Origin: Lunularia cruciata
Lineage: Eukaryota > Streptophyta > Marchantiopsida > Lunulariales > Lunulariaceae
Assembly (NCBI GenBank): GCA_948567375.1
Contig: OX419756.1
Coordinates: forward strand, 45,336,333 to 45,400,332
Length of the DNA stretch: 64,000 bases
Direction: 5' to 3'
A program made the translations under genes and the position numbers. The notes beneath the pieces were generated by a model. That model had not been told where the DNA came from. It did not search any database and saw only the letters and a program-made list of their open reading frames with translations. Positions 1 to 14,100 of the stretch are shown piece after piece (position 1 is the first letter of the stretch; every line of letters starts with the position of its first letter).

Positions 1-890
1 TGATCTATATATGACTTTAAGCCTTGTTTGCAAGCGCGTATGGTGGGTGGCCCAAATGAAGTCCAAAGATTCTAGGAAGCAGGTAGGGATAAAGCTCTCA
101 TCTACAACTTGATCCACGCGCTTTACCAAGGGAAGTAGGCCCGGGAGGTTGCTTCTCTTTAATTTCTAGACACACCTGAGGTGCACCTGGGTACAGAGGC
201 AGAAAATGTGGCTATCCGTGATTTATCCAGTTGGAGGATCATAGAAGGATCGTTTGAATTTCCGACGCTTTACGTGAAGGTGACATTCCACAGATCATGC
301 CAAGATTGCAGACGTTGACTCAAAATGATAAGATCTAGTCAACACTACTTGCAGAAAAGAATGAGAGAGCTACTATACCTTCTTGACTAGACCAGGTTTG
401 AAGCCAGTGATTGGATACTTTCAAGGCCATGTATTGTTCTTTTCACGAAACCGCATATGGAACTTTCATGTGCCCTCACAATTTTGATAAACTTATTGTT
501 GAGGATTAAGCATGAACGTATCTCACAAGCACGTTCGATTAATCTGCGACTGGGATAGTCACCTGGCCTGATTACGTTGTAAGTTCTATTTCAATAAATT
601 GACCTTATTTTCTTCACAAGAGATGATTCCGAACATGTCATTCCCGTCGACAAGGTAATGCAACAATGCCAAAGTTAAGAGATCTTGGCTTGCTGTAAGA
701 AACAGACAGCCATGATTCGCTCCAGATACGTCAGGATAGGGGGATCGTAGATGAAGGATTCAGAGTATCCCAGATGTGGTAACATCAAATAGTTGGTAAA
801 ACATACGAGTGGCTCGATCCTACGTTGCGGTATGGCTGTATACTTGCGTAAGTTTATCAAGTGCGATCAAATTCAATCAAATATGAGGAT
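1..890. other. Non-genic flank, nothing recognised
   Basis: No open frame over about 60 codons, no RNA gene and no clear repeat was seen in this stretch. Short coding-like patches near 1-330 do not resemble any family I know. It ends at the target-site duplication of the solo LTR that follows. Confidence 0.4.
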
Positions 891-895
891 CAGGT

Positions 896-1307
896 TGTTA
901 TGTTTGGCTTGCTATAAGTGACTTGCCTGATCAAGAGCAAGAGCAAAACTTGACTGATGGAAACTCCTTATTATATCATGCGGATATATATTCAGTCATT
1001 TCTAAGGTCGAGTATTAAAATGACTAGATATCTTGAGTGGTCAATACTCATGAAGTCACGCAGGTCTATATTCACGAGTTTAGACGGATGACAGAGGGAC
1101 TATCCGTGTATGTATATATATATATATATATACATATGTGCAATGGAAATAAAGGTTCGAAGTCTGGTGTGAGCCTGTTTCAGCCGTGGAGGTAGCTTCC
1201 GAGACAGGGAGTGAACCACGTTATTTCCTGTTAGTCCTCTGATTTATGTTTAATAAGCCTTATGATGTGCTATTGCGAGAAGTCCCTTGGGACTGTATTT
1301 TCTAACA
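896..1307 (+). mobile_element. Solo LTR of a Ty1/copia element
   Basis: A 412-bp LTR starting TGTTA and ending TAACA, flanked on both sides by the same 5 bp, CAGGT (891-895 and 1308-1312). The perfect duplication and the absence of internal sequence show an LTR-LTR recombination product. Its sequence matches the 3' LTR of the copia element at 14951-15507 through most of its length: the motif TATGTTTGGCTTG near the start, a TA-repeat near 1114-1131, then CCTGTTTCAGCCGTGGA, GAACCACGTTATTTCCT and the closing TTTTCTAACA. The two differ by many substitutions and small indels, so this is an old insertion. Orientation is set by that match. Confidence 0.9.
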
Positions 1308-1312
1308 CAGGT

Positions 1313-4300
1313 ATCTTCTTCAAACTGGGAAAAATACAAGCATTCCAAGCCCGTAGAAACAACCTGCAATTTCTTTTTGTAAATGGTTTTGATATTTTCA
1401 CATTTGACTTGGAACCACAAAAAAGTCGACGAATTGAATTGAAATGAAGAAGGTTTGAAAGCTGCTTGAAGATTGAATCGAAATCCCACTTATGACATGT
1501 ATTGTTTGTGTTCCAGCTTCAAAGAGTAATGATAATTTTGCAATTGTTGCGAAGCAAGACGGGTCGAGGCCTCTATTGTTCTGCAGTAGTTATATCTCAT
1601 CATACTCTTTTTAAAGTGGAAGATGCTTAATTGAGAGTTGAGGATGTTGTTGACTTGAAGAGTGAGTCATGTGTTTTTGATCGTATTTTAAAAATTTTCT
1701 CTCAAAGAAAACGACAATCCAGCTGAAAAATCTGGACGAACTTTGAACTTGTGGACTATCTACCGTAATGAGTTAGATTACCCTGAAACTACATAAGTTG
1801 TGGGTTTTCGCCATCCACAATACAACGTGTTTTAACGTGTCTTAATGTAGGCGCTATTCGTTTCTTTATTTGGTTAGTTGAGTTGGTCGTTGGACAAGTC
1901 GAAACTCCAGACATCAACTTAGCCTGTAGATATTAAAATGGAATAGCCATGCAACAGCCAGTCAATTAGCTCTGAAAGTTAACTAAACTGATGCAAGACA
2001 TATGCCAGATGACTTCCAATCTTTGTTCGTATCTGTTCAGGTTATGAAATTTTGTCTCCAATAACGACAAACAAAGGAATGAAAAATAATCCCACGTTTC
2101 ATCCAGAAAACTGGATGCCTGCTTGTAGTTATCATACTTGCTTACCTAACGTTGATGATTTGTGCATACACCATGTGCACATGCAATTACATACGAGATA
2201 GTTATCATACAACGCTAAAGTTTAGGTACCGAAAGTCATGATAAATTTTCAGACCGGGGAACATTTAAAAAATCTTACTAACTAGAATAAAATGTCCAGA
2301 TTTGTGACTTTTATCTTGTGGTTACTAGCGCAACTTGCATTTTATTGTTTATCCAGCAATTGTTACAATACAGGGGAGTACAAATAGTTTATGATCGTAT
2401 CAATTGATCTGCTGCTCCGGTACTGTAGGTCCTTGACAGACGCTGATGTTTAGAACAGAAAAATAATACACTCATCAAAAAAGTCCGTAGAATGTCAGCA
2501 GTTGACAAGTGGAATGAAGCAGACAAAGCCAGTTTCGATTCTAGTCAATCTTTGATGAGGAATCAACTTTTCACTAAATTCAAAACACATGCATTGGCCT
2601 CCTGTCACCACCGGATTCAGAAGATACAGAAGACGTAAAATAAGAAGAGGGATACTTGTGAGAAGGTCCATCGTCGTGTTAGGTGTCGGCAAAAAGTTAA
2701 TGATCAAATAACATTAACATCTAATTAACGTAGAACTGTAGCTATGTTATTCAACAACTGGAAACCGAACTGAAATTCCGAATACAATTTTATCACCGGA
2801 CTTTTTCCGCAAAACGAAGTGGTCAATAAGTGCGTCTTAAGTTGCAAACTCGCTAGATCATGCCCATGTTCACAAAATCTCTTTGAATATCAAAACATTG
2901 AAAATTTTAGAAAGAGATACGACATTAATGATCTAACCTAAGAGGGTTTTCGTTTAATTCTGAAATTAAAGACAAACTCTTTCTCGACGTGACACATTCC
3001 GAGAAAAGTAGGCTACCAAGCAATCAACTTCATTCGACAAGTTTATTCTCACGTACGCTCTTTAACAAATGATATTGTAAACTCGCTGCAAGAGAAATGC
3101 GTTTGAAGCATAGTGGCTGGCGATGAGTCGAAACAGTGCAGAGAACAGAGCGACAAGAGCTGGATGTGGTTACGTGGTTATATGGTGACTCAGTGTGGCT
3201 GGACAAGCCTGGCACGGTTGAAGTCGTACGCTAACTTCCAGTAACGTGAGGCAAGAGACCACTTCTTAGGTCTGACTTGGGTGCGAGATTGCCAAAGGAA
3301 GCGGGTGAAAAGTATTGTTTCTTTAAAGTTAAGTCTAACGTAAATGGACTGGACTTTAGAACCAAGAATCCAAGAAACTTGTGAGTTGTTAAAAGATCTA
3401 ATATCCTAAAGGTTTGTAAGTATAAAAGAGATTTGCGAAATTTCATTCATCCGAAATCCACAGAGTGAAGTTATCGTTCGTTATTTTCTATTAGTTTCCA
3501 GTCCTCTTTATCAATTCGTAGCTGATTAGAGAAGTACTTTCAGCCTGCTGTGTGCCATTCATTCCTCCAGTTTTAAATGGTTACAACAAGAAGTGTTGCC
3601 AGACAATGGCGTCACCTCAACTATAATATGGGGAAGGACCTTGCCAGTAAACAATCTGGGTTCAATTACAGGTTATTTGGTTCGTTTCCTCCGGGCTCAG
3701 TTGTGGATAGAAGTAGATTTTGAGGGGTGCTTGAATAGGCGGGTCCGCCAGGAATAGCCAATGAAACAGCAGGCCGATAAATTTGACCTGTTTATTAATC
3801 GCGGAATCAAAAGAGAAACGAGAATCGGTCGACGGAGCAGAGGCGAGGAGGACGACGTGCACCGAGAACCCGTTGGGGTTTATGACGTCGAAAGCGACTC
3901 CAAATCCTTGTCCTTGCATGCAGTACAGATACCTCCCAGAGGATTACTGCTTCCAAGTCAGCTACCGCGTAGGGAACCATAGCTGCTTACTTGTCCTGAT
4001 AAAACCCGTTGATCCTTCTCCTGACGCGACTGCAGAGAGCATGCCAACTGCCGGGCTGAGATTAGAACTATTGAGGCATAGATTCTCCCGTGTGAAGAAG
4101 CACGTGGGTTCAGGAAGGAGAGAACAGAGAAGAAGCCACCGTCGACGGAGGAAGTGGTGGGGCTGCGGAAGGATGCTGACTGTCTGTCCGACTTTACTGC
4201 GAATGCGGTGACTCGTGAACTGCGCAGGACACAAGAATTGGTGAGCTGCAGGGAATAGACCTGAAGTTGTCAAGCATGTAGGCATGCTTGACCGATCATC

Positions 4301-4932
4301 GCTATTGAACATTGCAATGCTCCGCTTGCAACGGTGTACTGTGGTACTATTCAGCAGCAGCAGCAGCCGCGGGCAGGAAACCCTCTCAAGTTCAGCAGCA
4401 GCGGGCTCTGGGTGTATTTGTTGATGGCACCTTTCGCTGTACTTACAAGCGACCGCTTTTCGTGAAATCCCTTTATCCTTGTGTAAGGAATCTGGACTTC
4501 CAACAAAGCGAGACGTTTGAAAAGGAAGGAAGGCTGCGGGGCGTCATCGGGTTCGGAATCAATATTTTTCAAAGCCGGTGCGCGAGAGACGGTGTTTTGG
4601 GTAGAGGTTTTGCGCATGTTCGCCGAGTTGGGCAGGTCCACCTGGGGTGGAAATCTCGCTCAAATAGGGGTGAGATTGAATCTTCGGAGTGGTGTTCCGG
4701 ATGTGAAGGGTACAAAAGGCTACTTCGGAGGAGGCGTTGGTGATCTCGCATATTGCGAGCGGAATACTCCATTATCCACTCCACGAACTCCGACCAGATA
4801 AAAGAGCTGGAAGGAGAGGGAAGGAGAAGAATTGTCTTGGATGTCAGTTGTAGGTGAACGCTTAGAGTTGCGAATTGAGAGCTTCGAGATTTAGAATTAG
4901 CCGGAGTGCTGGTAGTTGACTCTTAAGCGGAG
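1313..4932. other. Intergenic; upstream region of the XTH gene
   Basis: About 3.6 kb without a supported gene. From about 3700 on the sequence becomes richer in CpG and has overlapping open frames on both strands, none of which resembles a known family or starts convincingly. This part probably includes the promoter and 5' leader of the XTH gene at 4933. The part from 1313 to 3650 is AT-rich and shows nothing I can name. Confidence 0.4.
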
Positions 4933-6363
4933 ATGATGGGACTGCTCGCGTGGTCCATTTTTCTGGTTCTGCTCGGGAGTTCTGTTGCGCATGAAAAATT
5001 CGACGACCAATTCAATGTCGTTTGGTCCTCATCGAATAATATTCTCGCGTACGATGATTCTAAGGAGGTGGAACTTTCTTTGACCAAAGCAGGAGGTACT
5101 GCTCTTTATCTTCACTTGTAAATCTTCGTTTAGTCTTGAGAGTTACAAGTTAGCAATTACAGGGAATTGGGGAATCTCAGAGTTTGAAAATTTAACATGT
5201 CCTTGTCCGGTTGTTGTTCAGGTGCCAATTTTCAGAGCAGTGATTACTTTCTTTACGGTTCTTTCAGCGTCAAACTCAAATTGATTGCTGGCGAGTCAGC
5301 CGGCACCGTTACTGCCTTCTATGTGAGTATTCTGTTCCTCATGATCACCGTGTCGACTTTCCTCATACTCGACTGAGTGCACTATTTCGAGGTCTTTCCT
5401 CTGCTTATGTTGCAAGAGCTCATTGCAAACATGATGGACTTTCTGAGTATCTGGTCGACTTCTCCCATCATTGACACCCCAATTTCTGGTTTGATGATTG
5501 CAGCTCACGTCTTTTGGTGAAAATCATGACGAAATCGACTTCGAATTTCTTGGGAATGAAACCGGAGAGCCATACACTCTTCACACGAATCTCTTCGTGA
5601 ACGGGACTGGCGGGAGGGAGCAGCGAATCAAGATGTGGTTTGACCCCACCGCAGACTTTCACACGTACACGATAATCTGGAACCACTACCAAATCTTGTA
5701 AGAATTGTTCTTCCCCTCACGACCTTGAAATTGAGGATGCTGATCGACCTGAAGTTCACCGTTGTGAACTTTAGTCAATTAGAACTCGGTTATTTGAGTG
5801 CTCGAATTGACCTTTTGGGGATCAACCATGCGGTGTCGTTTTATTCGTCTGCCACTTCTGGATTGATTTGACTAATTAGACGCATTGAGGTTCTCAGTCG
5901 ATCGTTTGCACTAACCTGATCCTCGGTTTTATGGCGCAGGTGGCTAGTGGACTACATTCCAATCAGATTTTACAGGAATCTCGAGCATGTCTACCCAGGA
6001 TCATATCCTCATTTGAAGCCGATGGTTGTCTCGGCATGTCTATTTGATGCAAGTGCCTGGGCAACTCAAGATGGTACTAAACCTGTGCAGTGGAAGTACG
6101 CTCCGTTTGTGGTCAAGTACAAGAATTTCGCTTTCGAGGCGTGTGAAGTACAAGAAGATGGCAGCACTCCTTGCGCTCGCAACTACCGAGCAAATTGGTG
6201 GGAGGGACTGTACTACCAGACCTTGGATCAGGAGAGACGCGACCAGGTGATGTGGGTTGTAAGTAAGTGGAAAATTTATGATTACTGTTACGACAACAAA
6301 CGTTACCCACGAGCACCTAAAGAACCAATAGAATGCAATTATAACGTACCTTGGGTGTGGTAG
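4933..6363 (+). CDS. XTH: Xyloglucan endotransglucosylase/hydrolase (GH16)
   Basis: Four exons join in frame: 4933-5095, 5222-5322, 5504-5697 and 5940-6363, all with GT-AG introns, giving 293 residues, the usual length for this family. Residues 1 to about 19 form a hydrophobic signal peptide, so the enzyme is secreted to the wall. The GH16 active-site motif [10 protein letters not shown] lies at residues 96-105, with Glu98 as nucleophile and Glu102 as acid/base by family knowledge. The Asn-Glu-Thr just after it (from residue 106) is the conserved N-glycosylation site. The end carries an XET C-terminal domain with the spaced Cys residues and the ending NVPWVW. XTHs cut and rejoin xyloglucan chains. 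A second ATG follows the first at once, so the start could be either. No neighbour relates to its job. The exact subfamily is not assigned. Confidence 0.95.
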
Positions 6364-9300
6364 ACCGATTTTCAGTCTTCTACTCGCCATAATCCAAATT
6401 AGCATAACTGTGTTTGAATCAACCAGCAAAGTTTTGGCTCTGTCAACTGTCAATCCGGGTGTACTATTAGTAGTTCTTCAATGTAAAGATTTATCCGATT
6501 TTAGTTTTTATCATCATACACCAATTAATCATGATAGCAAAGGAAAGATATAAGTGCTAGTTAGTCAAGAAGTTGTGGGTTTGAGGTGCACGTCTCCAAC
6601 AGCAGACATTGTATCCTTGATAGCTTTAGGACGCTTCTGTAACACTAAAAGTGAGATAGAATCCCGGACACAATCGGCATCAGATGGAATGTGGTATTCA
6701 GTCGTCATGACCTTCTGGATTAGAATGGCTAGAAAATTCTAGTGCTATCTGCTGCCGCTTCGAATCCAACCAGAAGGGAGATTGCATGGCTTGAATCATC
6801 GAGTGCCTCTGCTTACAGAAAATTTAATGGAAAAATCAACTGTAATCGATGCGCACGTATTCCTCACCCCCTTTCCTAGCTTCAGTGTTTTCAAGTCTCT
6901 TATGTTATGTCGTCCGACTGTTGCTTCCTTCAAATCTGTCTCTTGAAGCGAAATAGGGTTATGCTGGGTACCTTACAGGTATGCTTGGTTGTGCGTTTGA
7001 CTGGGTTTAGCTTTATCTTAAAGTTTAGAGAGCTCTACGAAACACCCTTGTGCAATTTCGGTGACATATACCTTTCACAGTTCTTGCAGTTATGCTTGAG
7101 GAGTACGCGTTTGCAGTCCTATGTGTCGACAAACCCTGGAAATCACGGGTAGATTATTCGATGCCATAAAGAAAGATGGGGGTCTTGTGAATGCATGCCT
7201 ACTTATGAATTACGCGTATTAGTGGAATAGAGCTTCAATTTTGATCATTCGACAAGTCTTTGAATTGAAAACACATGGCTGAGTCCGCTCTTGTGGACCA
7301 AACACCCTACCAACTCCCGGTAACGTCTCTGTCGGTGTAGCTTCTTGGTTTGCAGTAGAGTGCATCTGTCCTTTTAGTGTGCCCTTCAATCATCATGAAG
7401 CGGCCGGGCTTTGCCAGTCGTGAGCTTACATTCTACATTTCAACCAACGCTACAGGTGCCGACAGCACAATGTCCTCTTCCTGGACGTGCGTGTCCGTGG
7501 CCCCGCTGGAAAAGTACAGTACAAGGAGCCAGCGCCTTATTATGCTCAACTCACGAATAATGCCATTACTGCACTACCTTGCCCACACAGTTCGCGTAAC
7601 TACTGTCTCGACAGATTTTGCGCTACACTGTACTCGTAGCCACAGACGTCGGGTGCCGGACGTGGGATGAGAATGCTTCAGAGCCTACTATAAACAGTGT
7701 AATGTACTCACTTAGCTCACAGTTGGCACACATACTTTTACTATGGTTTGTTTCCGGACGTGGGATATGGATGCTTCCAAGACCTAAACAGTAATTCACT
7801 CTTGTCCGACATTTGATGTACAGATCTACACCATGGTTGTTTTCGAATGTCTGGCGGTAAATATAAAATTATTCTCAGTTGGGAGCTCTTTGTTATGTTG
7901 AAACCACGAATTGGTAGGAATCTGAAAAGGGTGATGTAGACAGAGTCAAAATCGAAAGCTGGCACTGGTGCATATCACTTGTCATCGGGGACAGATTTTG
8001 AGATTATTATTTAACTGTCATGATCCGAGTTCCTTGTCATCAAAATGCATATTAGTTATGCAAGGAAAGATTTATGAGGTTTCTACTGAGCTTTAAGTCT
8101 GTCAAGCTGGATGCTGCGTATATTCTGGAATTACGAATCTGGACGTGCTCGGGTACCGTCGAAACCGGGCATGCAGACGTTCGAATAGTGGCAACCGTTC
8201 GCACTTCTTCAAGAGTTGACGGCCGTCGATTATCATAAGAGCAGTGAGCACAGGGCGGGGAGGATGAGGAGCTTTAATACCTCCGTCATTCTCCAGGAGA
8301 ATATTATATTTTGAACCTGAACACTGGAATAAAGGTGAAGAAAGTGAACGTCCGAACATCCACCTGGTAAGCCTCACGGCCCTTCACCATGACTGCATTT
8401 AGGGCGACAATAAACGCACAGCAAATTGAGAGTAACTTTTCTCATGGAACAAGTGCGAGATTCAGGAGTCCAGAGACGCAGGCTTGCCAAGATTGTGCTA
8501 TCCAGCTCATTGTTTCCTGCAGAGTTTAAGGGCCTTCTGTACGTCATCCGAGGATCATAGGTCCATGACACTCAAGTTCTTCCAAGGAAGTACCCAGTAC
8601 TCAGAAAACGTTACAAGCCACCCCTATATGAGTTCAACCCGGGCTAATCTAGTGGAGACTAGGACGCTGGTTCGCTGTTTTTCGGGTCTGGGATAACGCG
8701 TTCTCTGAGGTCCGAGCCAGATTGATTTTTCCCGCAATGTAAGACCAGGTTGTATGACCTACGAAGTCGACTTCTGGAATCTGCTAGCTTGTCCTCCAGC
8801 TCTTATGTAGGGTTCGTCTATCCGCGTAACTCTGAAAAGGCGTTAATTACAATACATAGCTCCCTGAGCTGCGGCATACTTAATGTCAGTGATTTCGGAG
8901 TCCTCCCGTTAGAAGGTAGTTCAGGTAATCTCGACAGTCTCCTCCAATATTAGCGCCCTTTGATTGGCGTATTCTAATGCCAACCTCACCAGTAATTGGG
9001 CCAAGTCTGACAAAATAGATGACAGCTAAAAAAGTGAAAAAAACGAACAGTAGCTTCTACTTGGAGACGAGTTTAAGACAGAAAGTACGCAAAATCCGGG
9101 TAGACGAGAGACACAGCTAAGCTATTCGTTCGTTCTAGAACTAATCGATTGTATGGTGTATCGTGTAGAAAGCGGGTACGTCAATGACAGAACCCTCTTA
9201 ACTAATTGTAGATCTAACCATCAGTATAGCACTAGCATACACGCTACCTGCCAAAACATTGCCAAAACCTGCATTCTTGTTCAGTAGTTCTGGTCTCGCT

Positions 9301-10029
9301 ATCAGTCTCGTCCTCAATCGAATATCCTAAGCCCTTATATCGGGGTTCGGTAATCATGCTGTTTCCAGTTGTGCTTAGCTGAAACTTCTCTTTTCCTTCT
9401 CATGTGGACCAGCGGCATTTGAATTCGAGAAGACATACGTTCCAAGGGCCAGGACACTTCTCCAGCAATATATAGCCAGATGGGAACGATATCCTTGGAA
9501 CCTCGTGGGTCCCAGGGAAGACCTGTTCTATCCGTCTTTACAGACAGATTTACAGACACCGCACATACGAGCACCACAATGTGGTGCAAGGTTCACCAAT
9601 GACTGAAGTCGTTGACTACTATATAGCGATGAATTGGAGCGCAGCTCGTAGATAGCGATCTGTTAGAATCACAAATGGTCAACGTGCGTATATTGTGGAT
9701 TTTAAGGCGTTCTGAAGTCACCAAGATGTCTGCAAATCTGGACAAATGGGAACTCAAGTACGTACGTATTACTTTAGATTGTACTCACTTTTCACCCTCC
9801 TGGGGCAAATGTCATACTTTCCAGCAGGGTTTTTGACAAGATTGAGCTAATCCAGGATTTCCAATTGGCTCAATCTTGTCCTTCTCTTAACCTCATCGTT
9901 CAGAGAAGAGCTTCCTGGCAAAAGGATCTACCGTGAAACAATAAGGATCAATTTCGACAATCTATCATCTATATCGATCGTTCCAACTAACGCTACAACG
10001 ATCCAACTGTCTATTCGTTTATAAGCAAT
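6364..10029. other. Intergenic, no supported gene
   Basis: About 3.7 kb downstream of XTH. The first few hundred bases should hold its 3' UTR. Scattered open frames of 60-97 codons on both strands have no recognisable family and no splice context. A pair of related 30-bp blocks is listed separately at 7656-7783. Otherwise I see nothing. Confidence 0.4.
7656..7783. repeat. Diverged direct repeat, 98-bp period
   Basis: A block beginning CCGGACGTGGGAT followed by ATGCTTC occurs at 7656-7685 and again at 7754-7783. Sequence between and after them is weakly related. This looks like an old tandem duplication of about 98 bp. No function is apparent. Confidence 0.45.
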
Positions 10030-11105
10030 ATATGACTTACTCACCTATGATGAACCGAAAGTATGTTTACTTCTATGTTTATGGATCGGTTATCTGCAGA
10101 ATTGCTCAGTATTCTGATAAATTCTCTGCCGCCGATACTATCGAGTTTCTTGCGTCACATGCATGGGATCCAAGCCCCCAAAAACCACAATATCTCCGGG
10201 GACACGGAGTGCTTGTCGGATTCTTTTTCCACTTTCTGCATCGAGTCGATGTTCGCTTACATTTCTTCGGACCTCTTTTTATTTTTGAATAAATTTTCCA
10301 TGTTGCACTAAATTACTTACGAGGCATGCATAAACTCAAAGAACATGGTGGTCGGGTTGATTCCTTTGTGGTCGGTTTGATTGAGAAGCAGTTTCATGAT
10401 TTAGAGCTGACTGGGGCTTTTTCTATAGGGATGAAGATGTTACCGGGGCTAGATTTGGGTAGGGCATATGCAACTAAGGATTTGAATGATTTCAAATCTG
10501 CTATGCTAAGCCGAAGCCATCACTTTCTGCTCGAATTGAGAAGTCCTAGAGTCTTTGGACATTGGGAAAGTAGATTAAGACCCTGAGCGGCCATTTGACT
10601 TTCTGAAGCAAGTGTGTTATGCTTCCGACAACTATGTTTATGAAGCTTCCACGTTGGGTATGTCTGTCCTTACCGATCTAGAGTTCCTTTTACTCTTTAA
10701 AGGACTCCAGGTGTCCGTACTCAAGAGATGAAACTGAATTCCAATCCAAAGCTGTTGACTCCTCCCATCTGCGAAAGATCGGCGAGTTTGGATAGTCTAA
10801 GTTTAGCCTGGACAATTTCCATTGGATAAAATGAATATGTTGTCTAAGAGTCCAAGTTGAGCTTGCAATTGAGCTATCCACCGTTTCAGTTTTAAGATCA
10901 GTTTAACGGTGACTGGAAATCAGGGCTGTCGACGTAGGTGGCCATGAACACTTTTGACGTATCTTAGTATCTTAAGTGAGTGGACATTCAGTTCGCAGCA
11001 TTTGGTTCCGATCAACACTGAATTCAGGTATTGGATGTGTTCATCCGGATTAAATCCTGGAAATGACGGTTGAATTGGAAGCAGGGTTCCTTCCTTAGAC
11101 GACAT
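10030..11105 (+). pseudogene. Decayed coding locus, family not recognised
   Basis: Plus-strand open frames follow one another with frame changes: about 10063-10311, 10326-10586, then a shift by one base into a frame that stays open to about 10729, then shorter coding-like stretches with stops to about 11105. The translated text reads as protein rather than noise, with stretches such as RVDSFVVGLIEKQFHDLELT and later Leu/Ser-rich parts. I do not recognise the family. It could be a pseudogene, a gene with introns I cannot place, or chance. No start or splice sites could be fixed. Confidence 0.25.
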
Positions 11106-14100
11106 GGGACAACATAAGCTGATATTTTACATTCTGACGTACTTGGTTAGCTAGTCATTTCTAGAATTGGTTGCATACACAGAGTTTTGATGAGCTGTGT
11201 GAAAGAAAGAGAAATATCAGTCTGTTTTTTAATATTATGACTCATGATTACTGACTTATCCCCTTAATGCTCAATGCTTTCAACAAAATCATTTATGAGT
11301 TGATGAGCATAGAGGTTAAATTAGAAGAGGAGTATAAGGCATTGCTGTTATTGACTTCACTTTCTCCATCTCCATCTGGTCACAATTGTTTTATATGGGA
11401 AAGATGATATAAATTGTGACGGGTTCACTTCTGCATTATTGTCCAATGAGATGCTAAAATGACCCAACCAAGCAAACAACAAAAACAACAACACAACAAC
11501 ACAACAAAAAAAACCAAATTTAGAGGCTCTATTTATCAGAGGAAGGATAAGAGAAAGAGATCAGATCAAGAGTAAATCAAGATCCAAATTTAGAACTGGA
11601 GATTTCAAAGGCAAGTGCTGGATTTGTGGGAAAGTTGTACATTTTAAGAAGGATTGTAACAACAAGAAGCTTGAGTCCAACTAGGATAAAAGTCAACTTT
11701 CAGATCAAGCAAGTATTGTTGAGTCATCTGCTGTTGTGGATGATGTTCTATGTGTTACCCAAGACAAAGATCAATTTGAAGAGTCATGGATATTGGACTC
11801 AGGTTGCTCTTAACATATGTGTCCACATAAGAAGTGGTTTCATGAGTACAAATCATTCAATGGAGGATCTGTAATAATGGGGAACAACATGGCTTGTAAA
11901 GCTATTGGCATTGGTACAATACGCATTAAGATGTTTGATGGTATTGTGAGGAAGAATTTGATATCACTAGGCACTTTGGACTCAAATGGTGGGAGGTGGG
12001 GAGCAAAAACTGGAACACTCCAAGTATCAAAAGGAACATTGGTTGTAATGAAGAGCAAGAAGATAGGAAATCTTTATGAGCTTGTTGGAGAGACCATCAT
12101 TGGAGGAGTGGAAAGTACTATTTCTGAAAATGAAGATCCCAAAGATCTTACTCAGGTATGGCACCTGCATTTGGGTCATATGAGTGAAAGGGGTCTAAGT
12201 GAATTGTCCAAGCAACAAATTTTAAAGGGCCTTAAAAGTTGTAAGTTAAAATTTGGTGAGCATTGTATAATACGAAAGCAATGGAGGGTAAGCTTTTCCA
12301 TAGGAGTTCATTGCACAAATGGAATTTTAGACTATGTGCATTTTGATGTTTGGTGCCCTACACCTATAGCTTCAAAATCTGGAGCATTATATTTTGTATC
12401 TTTGGTTGATGATTACTCTAGGAGAGTATGGGTCTACACCATGAAGCAAAAATCAGAGGTCTTCTCTGTCTTTAAAAAATGGAAGGTGATGATGGAGAAA
12501 GAAACTGGAAGGAAAGTGAAGTGTTTGAGATCTGAAAATGGTGGAAAATACAAATCTAGAGAGTGTGATAGATATTGTAAGAGTGAAGCGATAATTCATC
12601 ACTTTACCATACCGGGTATTCTTCAACAAAATGGTGTGGCAGAGTGGATAAATTGTACAGTCTTGGAGAAAGCCAAAGAAATGCTGGAGTGGAGATGAGT
12701 TTTTGGGCAAAAGCTATAAATACGGCTTGTCATTTGGTAAACATTTCTCCCTCCACTGCTATTGAGTGTAAGACACCTTTGGAAAAATGGACAGGTAGGC
12801 ATGTTATTACTCTTCACTTAGAGTATTTGGATGCATAGCTTATGTTCATATTCAACAAGAACAAAGGACAAGGTTGGATCCCAAATCTAGAAAATGTATA
12901 TTCTTGGGATATCAGAAGGATACAAAGGGATATAGATTATGGGATCCAAAAAGGTGTTTTCTTGTTGTGAGTAGGGATGTAGTTTTTGATGAGACTAGTA
13001 CAACGAAGACTATTACTATAGCAAAAGAAAAGAAGAAACAAATTCAGTCAGATTTTGTTAAGATAGTTATTGATCTTGGAAATGAAGACATTTCACCTCT
13101 TGTAGATCTACCAAGTGAACCATTAGAAGAGCAAAGTCCAGAAGTGATACATGAATGTAGGTATCCAAATAGGTATAGAAGGCATCCAAAGAGATTTGAT
13201 GATTCATTGGTAGCTTATGCTCTTCTTACGGAGAATGGTGAGCCTTCTTCATATGAAAAGGCAATGCAAGATCAAGAGTGTCAAAAGTGGCATTATGCAA
13301 TGGAAGAGGAGATAAAATCTTTGGCCAAAAACCAAACTTGGAGACTTGAAAAATTGCCTATGGGAAAGTAGGCAATTGGTTGCATATGGATATTCCGGAG
13401 GAAGTAAGGACTTCCAAAATCAGGTGGAGATAGCTACAAAGCAAGGCTTGTAGCAAAGAATTATAGCCAAAAAGAAGGTATTTAGTTCAATGAGATCTTT
13501 TCACAAGTGGTAAAAATCTCTTCAATTTGTGCACTATTGGAAAAAGTTGATAGTTGCATTGCATAACTTGGAGTTGGAGCAACTAGATGTTACAACTGCT
13601 TTTTAACATGGAAAATTGGAGGTGGAGATTTACATGCATCAACTTGAAGGTTTTGTGGTACCAATGAAGGAGAACCTGGTTTGCAGGTTACAAAAGTCTT
13701 TATATGGACTAAAGCAAAGTCCAAGACATTGATACATGAAATTTGATGTTTTCATGTTGAAGCATGGATATAACAGAAGTGAATGAGATTGTTGTGTGTA
13801 CCTCAAGAAGCTACATGGACCTAGAGTATTTTATTTAATCATCTTGGTACTATATGTGGATGATATGCTGATTGATGCGGAAGATATGGTTGAGGTGGAG
13901 AAATTGAAAGCACAACTTGGTAAGGAGTTTGATATGAAGGACTTGGGTTCTTCAAAGAGTGTGCTTGCGATTGAAATCTATCGGGACAGGAGCAAGGGAA
14001 AGTTATGGATATCTCAAAGGAGATATTTGGAAAAATTACTTGCTCGGTATGGCATGGAGAAAGCAAAACCAGTGAACACTCCAATGGCAAGTCATTTCAG

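Noticed and set aside
3662-4801. Several overlapping open frames on both strands upstream of XTH
   Set aside because: They shadow each other in CpG-rich sequence, have no family resemblance, and most likely reflect promoter and leader composition.
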